From Fimbriimonadaceae bacterium (GTDB lineage: Bacteria > Armatimonadota > Fimbriimonadia > Fimbriimonadales > Fimbriimonadaceae), in assembly GCA_022843485.1 (NCBI GenBank), contig JALHNM010000002.1:1-64000 (forward strand): 64,000 nt of DNA. The letters are read 5' to 3'. The notes beneath the pieces are model-generated. The model did no database searches. It saw only the letters and a list, made by a program, of their open reading frames with translations, and was not told the DNA's origin. Positions 52,687 through 61,857 of this stretch are shown here, one piece after another; position 1 is the first letter of the stretch, and each line of letters begins with the position of its first letter. A program made the position numbers and the translations under genes.

Positions 52687-53304
52687 CTATCCGAGGCCCA
52701 ACAGCCGTTCGAGCAGGGTCGGGGCCCCTTCGCTCCGGACGTTGTCGAGACCGATCGAACCGGCGATCGGGGTGCCGCCGGCCGAAGGCGGTTCGTCGTC
52801 GTGCCGGATCATGATTTGCGTCACGTTCTGGAGGGCTTGCTCGTAGGTGAGGTTCCCCTGCACGCGGACGAGGTCGGTCGGCCCGAGGCGCCACTCGGCG
52901 ACGCGCCACGTTTGGAACGGGGTAAGGACGACGGGCACGCGCGAGGTCCAGCGCTGGGAGCTCGTCGAGAAGACCACGATCCGCATCAGCAGGGTGGTGT
53001 TGCCGAGGTTTTGGATCGAGGTCACGATCCGCCTCCGCCCGAGCGCGAGGTAGTTGCCTTGCCAGCGGAGGCCGTCCGAGAAGGTCGCGAGCCGACCCCC
53101 GGCGCCACCCGTGCCGGTCGAGGTGATGCGGAGCCAGGCGTCGCCTTGTCCGCCCGGGCCTCCATCGGGGAGGTACGTCGGATTCGCCCCACCGCCCCAG
53201 TCACGGCTGTCGAGGGTCTGGAACGTGTCGAGCGGACGGTTGGCCTGCCCAAAGGCGGCGGGCGCGAGGACGAAGAGAAGCAGGGGGCTAAGGGTGCGGC
53301 CCAT
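52687..53304 (-). CDS. Unknown secreted beta-rich protein
   Basis: The 205-residue product has a signal peptide (SPLLLFVLAPAAFGQA). The rest looks like a single jelly-roll domain: TFQTLDSRDWGGGANP, DAWLRITSTGTGGAGG, WRVAEWRLGPTDLV and IAGSIGLDNVR, resembling carbohydrate-binding or CIA30-like domains. No catalytic residue is evident. The TAGGAT box ends 6 nt before the ATG. It lies 87 bp from the PhoX-like gene, same direction. Confidence 0.65.
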   Translation of the reverse strand: MGRTLSPLLLFVLAPAAFGQANRPLDTFQTLDSRDWGGGANPTYLPDGGPGGQGDAWLRITSTGTGGAGGRLATFSDGLRWQGNYLALGRRRIVTSIQNLGNTTLLMRIVVFSTSSQRWTSRVPVVLTPFQTWRVAEWRLGPTDLVRVQGNLTYEQALQNVTQIMIRHDDEPPSAGGTPIAGSIGLDNVRSEGAPTLLERLLGLG

Positions 53305-53518
53305 ACCCTCATCCTACGGTAGGTAGGTTAAGGATCGTGAGAGGGGCCCACCGGTTCGTGTCCGAGCCATCTGGCCCTCACATCTCGCCCCCTGGAGTGC
53401 TGGTCCGCGACCCGCTCCCCGGATCCGCGGTCCGTCACCGTGCCGCAAGCCCCTCGAGGACCCTGCCTCTGTGCCCTGCGGAAACCCGAGGCAGGGAAGG
53501 CAAGGGCGTACAGAGAAA

Positions 53519-53544
53519 CCCCTCTCGGTACTGACCGAGAGGGG
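53519..53544 (-). terminator. Terminator of rpoD
   Basis: CCCCTCTCGGT (53519-53529) pairs with ACCGAGAGGGG (53534-53544) around ACTG. On the minus strand the stem is followed by TTTCTCTG, so it is a good Rho-independent terminator 10 nt after the rpoD stop. A second 9-bp inverted repeat lies beyond it (53461-53469 with 53488-53496). Confidence 0.85.
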
Positions 53545-53553
53545 CGACGCGCC

Positions 53554-54687
53554 TCAGTTCGGGTTCGGCGTGATCGTGAACCCTTGCGCGGCGAGCTCTT
53601 GGCCGATGTGGCGGAGCTTCTTCATTGCGCGGAGTTCGATCTGGCGGACCCGTTCTCGGGTGACGTTGAGCGCCGTGCCGACTTCCTCGAGCGTCCTCGC
53701 CCGGCCGTCGTCCAGCCCGAAGCGAAGCCGCACGACGTCACGTTCGCGGGAGGTCAGCCGGCCGAGGATGCCGTCGATCTCTTCGCGCCGGATGAGCGAC
53801 CAGGTCACGTCCGACGGGGTCGGCATGTTCGTCGAGGGGATGAAGTCCCCGATCGAGCTGTTGTCCTTCTCGCCCACCGGCGTCTCGAGCGAGAGCGGTT
53901 CGACCGCCACCCGCAGCATCTCCTGCACGCGGTCCGGCGACATCCCGACCTTCTCGGCTACCTCTTCCGGCGTCGGCTCGCGATGGAGCTCCTGCTGGAG
54001 GGCGTTCGCCGTCTTCATGACCTTGTTGATGAGCTCGGCCACGTAGACCGGGATCCGGATCGTGCGGCCCTGGTTGATGATCGCCCGGGCGATGGCCCGG
54101 CGGATCCACCACGTCGCGTAGGTCGAGAACCGGAAGCCCTTGCGCCAGTCGAACTTCTCGACGGCCCGGATGAGCCCCAGGTTGCCCTCTTGGATGAGGT
54201 CGGCCAACGGGATGCCGCGGGCGTTGTACTTCTTCGCGATCGAGACCACGAGCCGCAGGTTGCTCTCGATGAGCTGCTGCTTGGCCTGCGTCCCCATCTT
54301 GAGCACGTCCTTGCGCTCCCAGTCGGTCCACTCGTGGTCCCGCGGCAGGTTCATCAGCTCCGCGACCTTCGACCACTTGTCCCCTTCGGCCAGGTCCTTG
54401 GCTTGGACTCGCTTGGCCAGGTGCTCCTCCTGGGCAGGGGTGAGCAGGTGGGCGCGCCGCGTCTGGCGCATCCACATCTCGAGCTCTTCGGAGTCGTCGG
54501 GCTGCGGTGGAGTCTCCTCCTCCTCTTCCTCGACCTCCTCGAGTTCCAGCAACTCTTCGGCGTTCGGCTCCTGGTCGTCCAAGAGCATATGCTTATTGGC
54601 GTCCACATAGCTGTGCCGGCTATGCGTCCGAACGGTTATGGCTTTTCCGCGTCTCACTTGTGTCGGTGTATCGCTATCGACCGTCAT
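53554..54687 (-). CDS. rpoD: Primary RNA polymerase sigma factor
   Basis: The 377-residue protein carries sigma-70 regions 1.2 ([16 protein letters not shown]), 2 ([57 protein letters not shown] in order), 3 and 4 ([36 protein letters not shown]). The N terminus is short and acidic (a Glu-rich run near 45-57), with no large region 1.1. That and its position suggest the housekeeping factor. A GGAGA lies before the ATG. Confidence 0.94.
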   Translation of the reverse strand: MTVDSDTPTQVRRGKAITVRTHSRHSYVDANKHMLLDDQEPNAEELLELEEVEEEEEETPPQPDDSEELEMWMRQTRRAHLLTPAQEEHLAKRVQAKDLAEGDKWSKVAELMNLPRDHEWTDWERKDVLKMGTQAKQQLIESNLRLVVSIAKKYNARGIPLADLIQEGNLGLIRAVEKFDWRKGFRFSTYATWWIRRAIARAIINQGRTIRIPVYVAELINKVMKTANALQQELHREPTPEEVAEKVGMSPDRVQEMLRVAVEPLSLETPVGEKDNSSIGDFIPSTNMPTPSDVTWSLIRREEIDGILGRLTSRERDVVRLRFGLDDGRARTLEEVGTALNVTRERVRQIELRAMKKLRHIGQELAAQGFTITPNPN

Positions 54688-54905
54688 TCACGTCTCCAGC
54701 GCCCTCCATTCCCCCTCTCCACACCCGGCGGGGGCCGGTGCGGTCCGAGAGGGACGCTTCTCTTGCTAACAGACCCTTAACAGACTACAGCATTGTACGG
54801 CTGAGCGTGCCTGTTCGTCGCCCAAATCGTCCCATTTTCAGCAACGGGGGCGCGGTCTGTCGGCTTGTCCTTGTTGTCAACGACGCTTGGGTCGCCGAGG
54901 TCGTG

Positions 54906-56006
54906 TCACGTCCTGGGTCGCTTCGCCATCGTCCGGAGCCTTTCGACGGTCTCGCGAAGGGCGCGAGCGAGACCGGCGGTCGAGTCCAGCGTGTTCCCCC
55001 GACCGAAGCTCACCCTTACCGTCCCGCGCCGCCATTCAGGCTCGAGGCCAAGGGCGGTAAGGACGTGACTGGGCTCGGTCGAGCGAGAGCTACACGCAGC
55101 GCCACTGCTGACCGCATAACCCTGGACGTCGAGATCGACCACGAGAGTCTCACCCTCCACGTCCTGGAAACTGACCGACATTATAGAGGGAGAGTTCGCC
55201 TCTGCGCCGTTCGACCGCCAATCCGGGACCTTCGCGAGCTCGAACAGGAAGGCTTGCCTGAGCCTTTGGGCGTGTTCCAGGTCTTCCGGCAGCCGATCGT
55301 GGGCCAAAGAGGCCGCCGCCCCCATCCCCACGATGCCCGCTACGTTGAGCGTCCCCGCCCGCTGACCCGACTCCTGCTCGCCGCCCCGCAACAGCGGCTC
55401 CAGGGGGTCGGCGTCCTGTACGTACAGCGCCCCGACCCCCTTCGGCCCGTAGAACTTGTGCGCCGAGACCGACGCCGAGAACCATTCCCGGACCTCCAGC
55501 GGGACCTTGCCCGCCGACTGGGTCGCGTCACGGTGGAGCCGCCATGGACCCATCGGGGCCTTCAACCGCGCCCCCGTCTCGTTGTTCACCGTCATCACGC
55601 TCACGAGGTCGACGACCCCCTCCGGCGCGGCGATCTGGTAGCCGTCGTTGGCGAGCGTCGCGTGCCCGAGGGCTTCGGCCGGCTCTTTGGCCGAGCTGTG
55701 CTCGAACGGGCTCACCGCCACCCGCGAGAACGCCCGAAGCACCCAGTTGTTCGATTCCGTGGCCCCGCTCGTAAAGACGACCTCCTCCGGCTCGCACCCG
55801 AGTAGGGCCGCCACCCGGATCCGCGCCCGGTCGACCCCCGCCGCGGCCGCCCGGCCCCAGGAGTGCAGCGAGTTCGGGTTGCCGAACCCGCCCTCGAGCC
55901 AGGGCCGCATCTCCTCGAGCACGAGCGGGTCGAGCGGCGTGGTCGAAGCGTGGTCGAAGTACCGGGAAGGGTCGTTCACGGTGGGGCCGGACTCAGTATG
56001 GCTCAC
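54906..56006 (-). CDS. Cysteine desulfurase (IscS/NifS type)
   Basis: Cysteine desulfurase takes sulfur from cysteine with PLP for Fe-S clusters and tRNA thiolation. The 366-residue protein has RYFDHASTTP at the start, SVSAHKFYGPKG with the PLP lysine, and SSGAACSS with the active Cys. It is slightly shorter than typical IscS. The start (GTG 56006) is uncertain: GTG 15 codons later is possible. No iscU or other partner is adjacent. Confidence 0.92.
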   Translation of the reverse strand: MSHTESGPTVNDPSRYFDHASTTPLDPLVLEEMRPWLEGGFGNPNSLHSWGRAAAAGVDRARIRVAALLGCEPEEVVFTSGATESNNWVLRAFSRVAVSPFEHSSAKEPAEALGHATLANDGYQIAAPEGVVDLVSVMTVNNETGARLKAPMGPWRLHRDATQSAGKVPLEVREWFSASVSAHKFYGPKGVGALYVQDADPLEPLLRGGEQESGQRAGTLNVAGIVGMGAAASLAHDRLPEDLEHAQRLRQAFLFELAKVPDWRSNGAEANSPSIMSVSFQDVEGETLVVDLDVQGYAVSSGAACSSRSTEPSHVLTALGLEPEWRRGTVRVSFGRGNTLDSTAGLARALRETVERLRTMAKRPRT

Positions 56007-56092
56007 TAAACGGGGGATCCCAGCGCGATCCGCAGCTGCTCCGTACCCAAGCCGCGTTGGACTTTCGGAGGGGCGGGTGAGGGCCGGGGAGT

Positions 56093-56098
56093 CACAAT
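56093..56098 (+). promoter_or_regulatory. -10 box for leaderless cystathionine enzyme mRNA
   Basis: CACAAT ends 6 nt before the ATG at 56105. The gap is all C, so no ribosome binding site is present. Confidence 0.5.
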
Positions 56099-56104
56099 CC
56101 CCCC

Positions 56105-57268
56105 ATGGCCAAGGGATTCAGCACCCGAGCCGTCCACCAGCGCGGGCACAAGGACGCCGCGAGCCAGGCGGTCACGTTCCCGATCTTCCAGACCTCCACG
56201 TTCGGCCAAGCCACCCCCGGCCAGCCGACTGAGTACATGGGGCGGAAGTTGAGCTACGCCCGGAGCGAGAACCCCACCCGCACGGCCCTCGAGGACGCCC
56301 TGGCCGAGGTCGAGGACGCCCAGCACGGTCTCGCCTTCGCGAGCGGCCTCGCCGCCGTCGCCTGCGTGATGAACACGCTGAAGACCGGCGACCGGGTCGT
56401 TGCCTGCGCGGACCTCTACGGCGGGAGCTACCGCATGTTCACGCGGGTCTACGCCAAGCTCGGTCTCGAATTCGACTTCGTCGAGACCACGAACCTCGAT
56501 TGCCTCCGCGCCGCCGTGGAGAAGCCGACCACCCTCGTGTGGCTCGAGACCCCCTCGAACCCGCTGCTCAACGTCACCGACATCGCCGGGGCCACCGAGA
56601 TCGCCCGTCAGGCGGGGGCGTGGTCGATCGTCGACAACACCTTCGCCAGCCCCTACCTCCAGCAGCCGCTCAAGCTCGGGGCCGACGTCGTGCTCCACTC
56701 GACCACGAAGTACCTCAACGGCCACTCCGACGTGATCGGCGGCGCCCTGCTCACCGACTCCCGGGAGAAGTGGGACGAGCTGAAGTTCGTCCAGAACGCC
56801 TGTGGCCTCATCCCCGGCCCCCAGGACTGCTACCTCGTTGTGCGCGGGCTCAAGACCCTCGCCCTGCGCATGGAGCGGCACTGCGACAACGCGGAGGCCG
56901 TCGCCGCGTTCCTGGAGTCGCACCCGAAGGTCAGCCGCGTCTACTTCCCGGGCGACGCCGCCCACCCGGGCCACGCCGTCGCCGCCCGGCAGATGAGGCG
57001 ATTCGGGGCGATGCTCTCGTTCGAGGTCCACGGCGGGCTCGACTCCGCTCGCAGGGTCATGGAGAACCTGCGGCTCTTCACCCTCGCCGAGTCGCTCGGG
57101 TGCGTCGTCAGCCTTGTGAACCACCCGGCCTCCATGACCCACGCGAGCGTGCCCCGCGACGTTCGGCTGAGCGTCGGGATCGCGGACGGGCTCGTACGAC
57201 TCTCGATCGGGATCGAAGACGCCGAAGACCTCATCGACGACCTCGCCCAGGCCCTGGAGACCGCCTAG
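56105..57268 (+). CDS. Cystathionine gamma-synthase/lyase family PLP enzyme
   Basis: These enzymes act in transsulfuration (making or cutting cystathionine) or as methionine gamma-lyase. The 387-residue protein has the N-terminal FSTRAVHQRG, LSYARSENPTRTALE, the PLP motif HSTTKYLNGHSD with its Lys, and SLGCVVSLVNHPASMTHASV. MetB, MetC, MetZ and MdeA share these motifs, so the exact reaction is not fixed. Next to homoserine dehydrogenase (2 nt after), methionine synthesis is likely. No ribosome binding site is seen; a -10 box 6 nt before suggests a leaderless mRNA. Confidence 0.9.
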   Translation: MAKGFSTRAVHQRGHKDAASQAVTFPIFQTSTFGQATPGQPTEYMGRKLSYARSENPTRTALEDALAEVEDAQHGLAFASGLAAVACVMNTLKTGDRVVACADLYGGSYRMFTRVYAKLGLEFDFVETTNLDCLRAAVEKPTTLVWLETPSNPLLNVTDIAGATEIARQAGAWSIVDNTFASPYLQQPLKLGADVVLHSTTKYLNGHSDVIGGALLTDSREKWDELKFVQNACGLIPGPQDCYLVVRGLKTLALRMERHCDNAEAVAAFLESHPKVSRVYFPGDAAHPGHAVAARQMRRFGAMLSFEVHGGLDSARRVMENLRLFTLAESLGCVVSLVNHPASMTHASVPRDVRLSVGIADGLVRLSIGIEDAEDLIDDLAQALETA

Positions 57269-57270
57269 CC

Positions 57271-58539
57271 TTGGCCGACACGGTCCGGCTCGGCCTGATG
57301 GGGTTGGGGACGGTCGGGTCCGGGCTCGTCGAGCTCGTCAACCGCAACGCCGCCGCCATCGAGCAAAAGTCCGGCGTCCGGCTCGAGATCGCCAAAGCCC
57401 TCGTCAAGACCCCGGGCAAGCCCCGGCCGCTCCCGCCCGAGCGCCTCTGCTACGACCCGGCCGAACTCGTCGAGGACCCCGAAGTGGACCTCGTCGTCGA
57501 GGTCATCGGGGGCATCGAGCCCGCAAAGTCGCTCATGCTCCGGGCCCTTGAAGCGGGCAAGGACGTCGTCACCGCGAACAAGGCCGTCCTCGCCCGACAC
57601 GGCGCGGAGATCTTCACCGCCGCCGCCCGCGCCGGTCGCCAGGTCGGGTTCGAGGCGAGCGTCTGTGGTGGCATCCCCATCGTCCGCGCGATCAGCAGCG
57701 GGCTGATCGCCAACGACATCGACGAGTTCGTCGGCATCCTCAACGGGACCTCCAACTACGTCCTCACCCGGATGTACAAGGACAAGCTCCCGTACCCCGA
57801 GGCCGTCCGGCTGGCCCAAGAGAAGGGCCTCGCCGAAGCCGACCCCAGCTTCGACGTCGGTGGCCTCGACGCCGCCCACAAACTCATCGTCCTCACCGAG
57901 CTCACGTTCCAGGTCAAAGCGACCGTCGATGAGATCGAGCTCGAAGGGATCGAACAGATCGAGCCGGTCGACATCGAGATCGCCGACCAGTTCGGTTTCG
58001 TGATCAAGCCGCTCGCCGTCGCCCGGCGCCAGGGTGAGCTGCTCGACCTGCGCGTCCACCCGGCGCTCGTGCCCTTCGAGCACCCGCTCGGCGCGGTGAG
58101 CGACGAGTTCAACGCCGTCCTCGTGAAGGGCGACGCCATCGGCGAGATGATCTTCCTCGGCAAGGGGGCCGGGTCGCTCCCGACCGCGAGCGCCGTGCTC
58201 TCGGACATCGTCGAGATCGCCCGGAACTCCGGGAACGGGGTCATGTGGAACCCGCTCGCCAGCCGGCGCCTGGCCCACGTCGAAGCCACGAGCCGGTACT
58301 ACCTCCGGCTCCCGATCTACGACCGGCCGGGCCTGATCGGCAAGATCGGCACCGCCCTCGGCGACGAGGGCATCTCCGTGACCCACGTCCAAGCCCGGGT
58401 CGCAGGACGGGCCGACGAGGGCCAGATGATGATCATCACCCACCCCACCGCCGAGAGCGTCGTCAACCGTGCCCTCGAGCGGATCCACGCCGCCTGCGCC
58501 CTCCGCGGCGCCCCCGTCACCTTGCGCATCGTCGACTGA
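57271..58539 (+). CDS. hom: Homoserine dehydrogenase
   Basis: Homoserine dehydrogenase reduces aspartate semialdehyde to homoserine for Met and Thr. The 422-residue product has the NAD(P)-binding GLGTVGSGLVELV, VTANKAVLARHG with the catalytic region, NGTSNYVLTRMY, and the substrate motif GLDAAHKL. A C-terminal ACT-like domain (YYLRLPIYDRPGLIGKIG) suggests feedback control. The start is TTG 57271, 2 nt after the upstream stop, so the two are co-translated. Confidence 0.95.
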   Translation: MADTVRLGLMGLGTVGSGLVELVNRNAAAIEQKSGVRLEIAKALVKTPGKPRPLPPERLCYDPAELVEDPEVDLVVEVIGGIEPAKSLMLRALEAGKDVVTANKAVLARHGAEIFTAAARAGRQVGFEASVCGGIPIVRAISSGLIANDIDEFVGILNGTSNYVLTRMYKDKLPYPEAVRLAQEKGLAEADPSFDVGGLDAAHKLIVLTELTFQVKATVDEIELEGIEQIEPVDIEIADQFGFVIKPLAVARRQGELLDLRVHPALVPFEHPLGAVSDEFNAVLVKGDAIGEMIFLGKGAGSLPTASAVLSDIVEIARNSGNGVMWNPLASRRLAHVEATSRYYLRLPIYDRPGLIGKIGTALGDEGISVTHVQARVAGRADEGQMMIITHPTAESVVNRALERIHAACALRGAPVTLRIVD

Positions 58540-58693
58540 CCCCCTCGCGGAGCGTGGAGCTCCCGCTCCGCCCCCCGGTCCCCGGAGATCCGGCTCCGGA
58601 CGACCCGCTCACCGCCCCCAACCGAACGCCCTCGACCGGACTTAAGTCCGGGCTCCGGGCCTTCGGGCCGACCCCCATCGTTAAAGACCCTGG
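58540..58693. repeat. Palindrome-rich intergenic stretch
   Basis: GCGGAGC (58548-58554) pairs with GCTCCGC (58565-58571), and further short inverted repeats follow (CCGGAGATCCGG; CCGGACTTAAGTCCGG). The first part resembles the two-hairpin repeats in layout, but does not share the TCTGGA-TAGT linker, so I do not class it with them. Confidence 0.4.
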
Positions 58694-59548
58694 ATGGAGA
58701 GCGAAGGACGGAGGCGCGTCTCCCGGCGCGATGTGCTCGGGCTCGGCGTCGTCGCGGCCACGGCGGCGACGTTCGGCTACGCCTTCCTCGAACCCCGACG
58801 CCTCACGCTCGAGCGGGTGGCCATTACGCTAGACCATCTACCGAAAGCCTTCGACGGCTACCGGATCGCGGTCCTCGCCGACCTCCACTACCCGATGCGT
58901 ATCGCCCCCGAGTTCATCCAAAGGGCGTGCCGTCTCGCCATGTCCGCCCAGCCAGACCTGGTCCTCATGCCCGGCGACTTCGTCCACGGCCACTCCCGGC
59001 CGCTGACGATGCCCCCGTTCGACGGGCTCCTCGACGAGCTCCAACCCCCCGACGGCGTCTGGGGGTCGATCGGGAACCACGACGTCACCATCGGCACCGA
59101 GATCGTGACCCGCGAGCTCCACCGGTCCACTCCGGTGAAGGTGCTGCACAACGCGCACACCCTGATCGAGCGGGGAGGGGAAGCGCTCTGCGTCGCCGCG
59201 GTGGGCGACATGTGGTACGGCACCGTAGACCCGGAGACGGCCCTTGAGGGGGTCGACCCGTCGATCCCGCGGGTGCTCATGTCCCACAACCCCGACTTCG
59301 CCCACGACATGCCCGCCCACTACCGCGTCGACCTCCAAGTCTCCGGCCACACCCACGGGGGGGAAGTCTGGTTCCCGTTCTTCGGCGACCGGGTCGTGCC
59401 GAGCCAGTACGGCGGCACGTTCCGGCAGGGGCTCGTCCAAGGGCGCAGGAACCTCGTCTACGTGACCCGCGGCCTCGGCAGCCCCCGCGGCGTCCGCTTC
59501 CTCGAACCCCCCGAAGTCACCCTCCTCACCCTCCGCCGACCCACCTAA
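58694..59548 (+). CDS. Tat-exported metallophosphoesterase (YkuE/YaeI-like)
   Basis: The 284-residue protein has a Tat signal (SRRDVLGLG). Two-metal motifs follow: VLADLHYP (D-x-H), LMPGDFVHG, SIGNHDVT (GNHD), LMSHNPD and VSGHTHGGEV (GHTHGG). YkuE/YaeI-type enzymes hydrolyse lipid-linked or UDP-lipid A precursors; here the target is unknown. It is a different subfamily from the protein at 34730. Confidence 0.9.
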   Translation: MESEGRRRVSRRDVLGLGVVAATAATFGYAFLEPRRLTLERVAITLDHLPKAFDGYRIAVLADLHYPMRIAPEFIQRACRLAMSAQPDLVLMPGDFVHGHSRPLTMPPFDGLLDELQPPDGVWGSIGNHDVTIGTEIVTRELHRSTPVKVLHNAHTLIERGGEALCVAAVGDMWYGTVDPETALEGVDPSIPRVLMSHNPDFAHDMPAHYRVDLQVSGHTHGGEVWFPFFGDRVVPSQYGGTFRQGLVQGRRNLVYVTRGLGSPRGVRFLEPPEVTLLTLRRPT

Positions 59549-59555
59549 CCCTCCC

Positions 59556-59602
59556 GGAGTGCGAGACCCCAGTCTCGCTCTGGACTAGTCTGCTCGCAGA
59601 CT
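59556..59602. repeat. Two-hairpin intergenic repeat, copy B
   Basis: GCGAGAC-CCCA-GTCTCGC (59561-59578), the linker TCTGGACT, and AGTCTGC-TC-GCAGACT (59587-59602). It begins 7 nt after the stop of the 58694 gene and lies in the convergent gap before the glycosylase. Confidence 0.85.
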
Positions 59603-59620
59603 TCCGGAAAGCACCCAGGC

Positions 59621-60277
59621 CTAGAGCGTCCGCGCGAACCGACCGACCACGTCCGCCAACATCTCCCGCGTCAACCGCCCGGTGAACGTGTTCTGCTGGG
59701 AAGGGTGGTAGCTCCCGATCATGAGCGGCCCGCCCGGCCACGAGGCCTCCACCCCGTGCCCGAACTTAGGCCGACCCGGAGCACCGAGGACCGCCAGCGC
59801 CCTCCCCCAAGCAACCCCTCCGAGGCACAACACCGCCCGCCAGGGCCGCAGCGCCACCGTGTCCACCAAGTGCCCCTCGCACTCCGCGATCTCGGACGGC
59901 AGGGGCTTGTTGGCGGGCGGGGCACAGTGGCACGTCGCCGTGATCAGCACCCCCCGCAGGGCCAGCCCGTCCCCCGCCGCGACCGCCTCCGCCTGCGACG
60001 CTAGCCCCGCCTCGAAGAGCGCCCGGTAGAGCCAGTCCCCACTCCGGTCGCCGGTGAACATCCGCCCGGTCCGGTTCGCCCCGTGGGCGGCCGGGGCCAG
60101 GCCCACGATCAGCCCCGTCGCCGCCGGGTCGCCGAAGTTCGGCACCGGCCTGCCCCAGTACTCTTCCGACGCGAAAGACTTCCGCTTGACCTGGGCGACC
60201 TCCGAGCACCATTCGCGCAACCTCAGGCACCGCTCGCATGCGACGATCCGGGAGTTCAGCGCCTCGAACGCCGTCAC
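59621..60277 (-). CDS. Uracil-DNA glycosylase family 5 (UDGb)
   Basis: Family 5 enzymes remove uracil (and some also hypoxanthine) from DNA and carry a 4Fe-4S cluster. The 218-residue protein starts with VACERCLRLREWC (cluster Cys), followed by GLIVGLAPAAHGANRTGRMFTGDRSGDWL, the family signature, and CHCAPPANKP with a further Cys pair, and SYHPSQQNT (the HPS motif). The stop lies in the gap after copy B; it starts 4 nt inside the end of the next gene upstream. Confidence 0.92.
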   Translation of the reverse strand: MTAFEALNSRIVACERCLRLREWCSEVAQVKRKSFASEEYWGRPVPNFGDPAATGLIVGLAPAAHGANRTGRMFTGDRSGDWLYRALFEAGLASQAEAVAAGDGLALRGVLITATCHCAPPANKPLPSEIAECEGHLVDTVALRPWRAVLCLGGVAWGRALAVLGAPGRPKFGHGVEASWPGGPLMIGSYHPSQQNTFTGRLTREMLADVVGRFARTL

Positions 60278-61503
60278 TGGAGGACCGTCGTCAAGGTCGC
60301 GAATGCCCGGGTCAACCCGTCCCGGTCAGAGCGCAGACTCAGCGTGGTCGTGTCCGAGTTGGCCCCACTCCCGGGCGTAAAGCCGGTGAACGCGACCCGC
60401 ACTGTCGCCTCCCCGCCGGGCGGCAACACCGGGGTCACCGGGTTCAGCAGGAGCATCGGCCACCGGTTGTCCGAGACGAGCACCGTGAACGAGGTCGAGA
60501 CCGAGGTCGTGTTCCGTACGACGACCTCGTAGGTCGTCCGCTGGCCGCGGGGGATCGTCCGCGTGACCCGGTCCGGTGTCACCGTCGCGCCTGGGTCGAA
60601 GGTCGTCCGGGTGAGCGGGTTGTCCCGCATGAGCGGCCCCCAGACTAAGCTCCAGTCGGATTGATCCGCCTTCAGGAAGAGGTTGAAGAACGACGTGAGC
60701 AGTCGCCGCGTCTCGGCGAGCTGGTTCGGGCGGCTGAGGCTTCCCGAGTCGCACCCGAACACCGAGACGTCCTGGAACCCGCAGTGCCAGCCCCCCTGGA
60801 TGATCGGCAGGACGCGGGGCGCGCGGGCGTTGTCGTACATCCGCTGCCCGTTGGTGCCTGGCGGGACGATCGTGTCTTGGCTCCCGGACACGAGCGAGAC
60901 GGGGACGTTCACCCGGGTCATCGCCGTGATCGAACTTGGGTTGGTGTCGGCGGCGGCGAGGTTCGCTAGGGCCTTGATCCGCGGGTCGTCGGCCGCGGCG
61001 AGGATGCTCGCCCCACCCCCCATCGAGTGCCCGCTCGCGCCGAACCGGTCCGTCCGCACGAGGCCCTGGAGGAATCCGCCCGGGGTGGTGCTCTGCTCCT
61101 CAAGCCAGGTCAGGCAGAGTCGCATGTCCCGGGCGAAGTTCGCGTGGTTCGGGAAGAGCCCGCCCTCGCTGGTCGTGGCGATGACCAGGTACCCGTGGGT
61201 GGCGAGGTGGCGGAGGGTGCTCTGGTACCGGTCGACCGGTTGGAGGAACCCATGGCCGAACGTGATGGCCGGGTACGGCCCCCGCGGGTCGACGGGGGTG
61301 TTCGCACCCGCCGCCGTGGCGGGGTAGTAAAGGACGGCGGTGAACGTGGAGTTGTCCTGCCTCCGAACCGTCACTGACCGCTCGCCCGCGAAGAACGGGC
61401 CGGGCTGGGAGAGATCGGCCCGAGCCTGGGCGAAAGCGACCACCGCCACCCACACGGCGAGCGTGGCCACCACGAAAAGGAGCACCGTCCGCGCCTTGAT
61501 CAC
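60274..61503 (-). CDS. Secreted alpha/beta hydrolase (cutinase/PET hydrolase-like)
   Basis: The product (409 residues from GTG 61503) has a signal anchor (RTVLLFVVATLAVWVAVVAFAQA). The core has GHGF (oxyanion), the nucleophile GHSMGGGAS, Asp in SGSQDTIVPP and a His (GGWHCGFQD), a complete triad in the order typical of polyester hydrolases and dienelactone-like hydrolases. A beta domain (about 290-400) follows. GTG is supported by a CATAAT box 6 nt before it. Activity on polymers is only an inference. Confidence 0.85.
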   Translation of the reverse strand: MIKARTVLLFVVATLAVWVAVVAFAQARADLSQPGPFFAGERSVTVRRQDNSTFTAVLYYPATAAGANTPVDPRGPYPAITFGHGFLQPVDRYQSTLRHLATHGYLVIATTSEGGLFPNHANFARDMRLCLTWLEEQSTTPGGFLQGLVRTDRFGASGHSMGGGASILAAADDPRIKALANLAAADTNPSSITAMTRVNVPVSLVSGSQDTIVPPGTNGQRMYDNARAPRVLPIIQGGWHCGFQDVSVFGCDSGSLSRPNQLAETRRLLTSFFNLFLKADQSDWSLVWGPLMRDNPLTRTTFDPGATVTPDRVTRTIPRGQRTTYEVVVRNTTSVSTSFTVLVSDNRWPMLLLNPVTPVLPPGGEATVRVAFTGFTPGSGANSDTTTLSLRSDRDGLTRAFATLTTVLQ

Positions 61504-61509
61504 AGCTGG

Positions 61510-61515
61510 ATTATG
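61510..61515 (-). promoter_or_regulatory. -10 box for leaderless hydrolase mRNA
   Basis: On the minus strand CATAAT ends 6 nt before the GTG at 61503. It supports this start over the ATG 12 codons upstream. Confidence 0.5.
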
Positions 61516-61565
61516 CCCGGGGGCCCTCGCGAGGCGCAAAGGTCAGGCAACAATAGCGGGAGAAG

Positions 61566-61853
61566 ATGCCGGTCTACGAGTACGAGCACGTCTTCGACGA
61601 GTGCGAGATCGCGGGCACGACCTTCGCAGTCGTCCAGGGCATCGGCGAGGCCCCCCTCGAGTTCTGTCCGGGTTGCGGCCTCGAGGTGCGGAGGGTCGTG
61701 AGCCAGGTCTCCGTCCAGGTCCGCCGCAGCACCGATCCCGAGAAGGCCGCCGCACGGGGCTTCACGACCTGGAAGCGCTCGGAGCAGGGTGTCTGGGAGA
61801 AACTCGCCGGAAGCGGCGTCGATGTCATCCTCGACCCCGACAAAGCCCCCTAA
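61566..61853 (+). CDS. FmdB-like zinc ribbon protein
   Basis: The 95-residue protein starts MPVYEYEHVFDECEIAG and has CPGCGLEVRRVVSQV. FmdB-type proteins have two Cys pairs; here the first half retains one Cys (DEC) with the first position replaced, so zinc binding may be incomplete. Function is unknown (a regulatory role was proposed). GGGAGAAG lies before the ATG. It is 7 nt from the next repeat copy. Confidence 0.8.
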   Translation: MPVYEYEHVFDECEIAGTTFAVVQGIGEAPLEFCPGCGLEVRRVVSQVSVQVRRSTDPEKAAARGFTTWKRSEQGVWEKLAGSGVDVILDPDKAP

Positions 61854-61857
61854 CCCC

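Noticed and set aside
51130-53322. A 730-codon plus-strand frame over the PhoX-like and 52687 genes
   Set aside because: The minus-strand genes have signal peptides, family motifs and a terminator; the plus frame has none.
58540-58693. Palindromes here as a fourth copy of the two-hairpin repeat
   Set aside because: They lack the linker TCTGGA.TA and the second hairpin.
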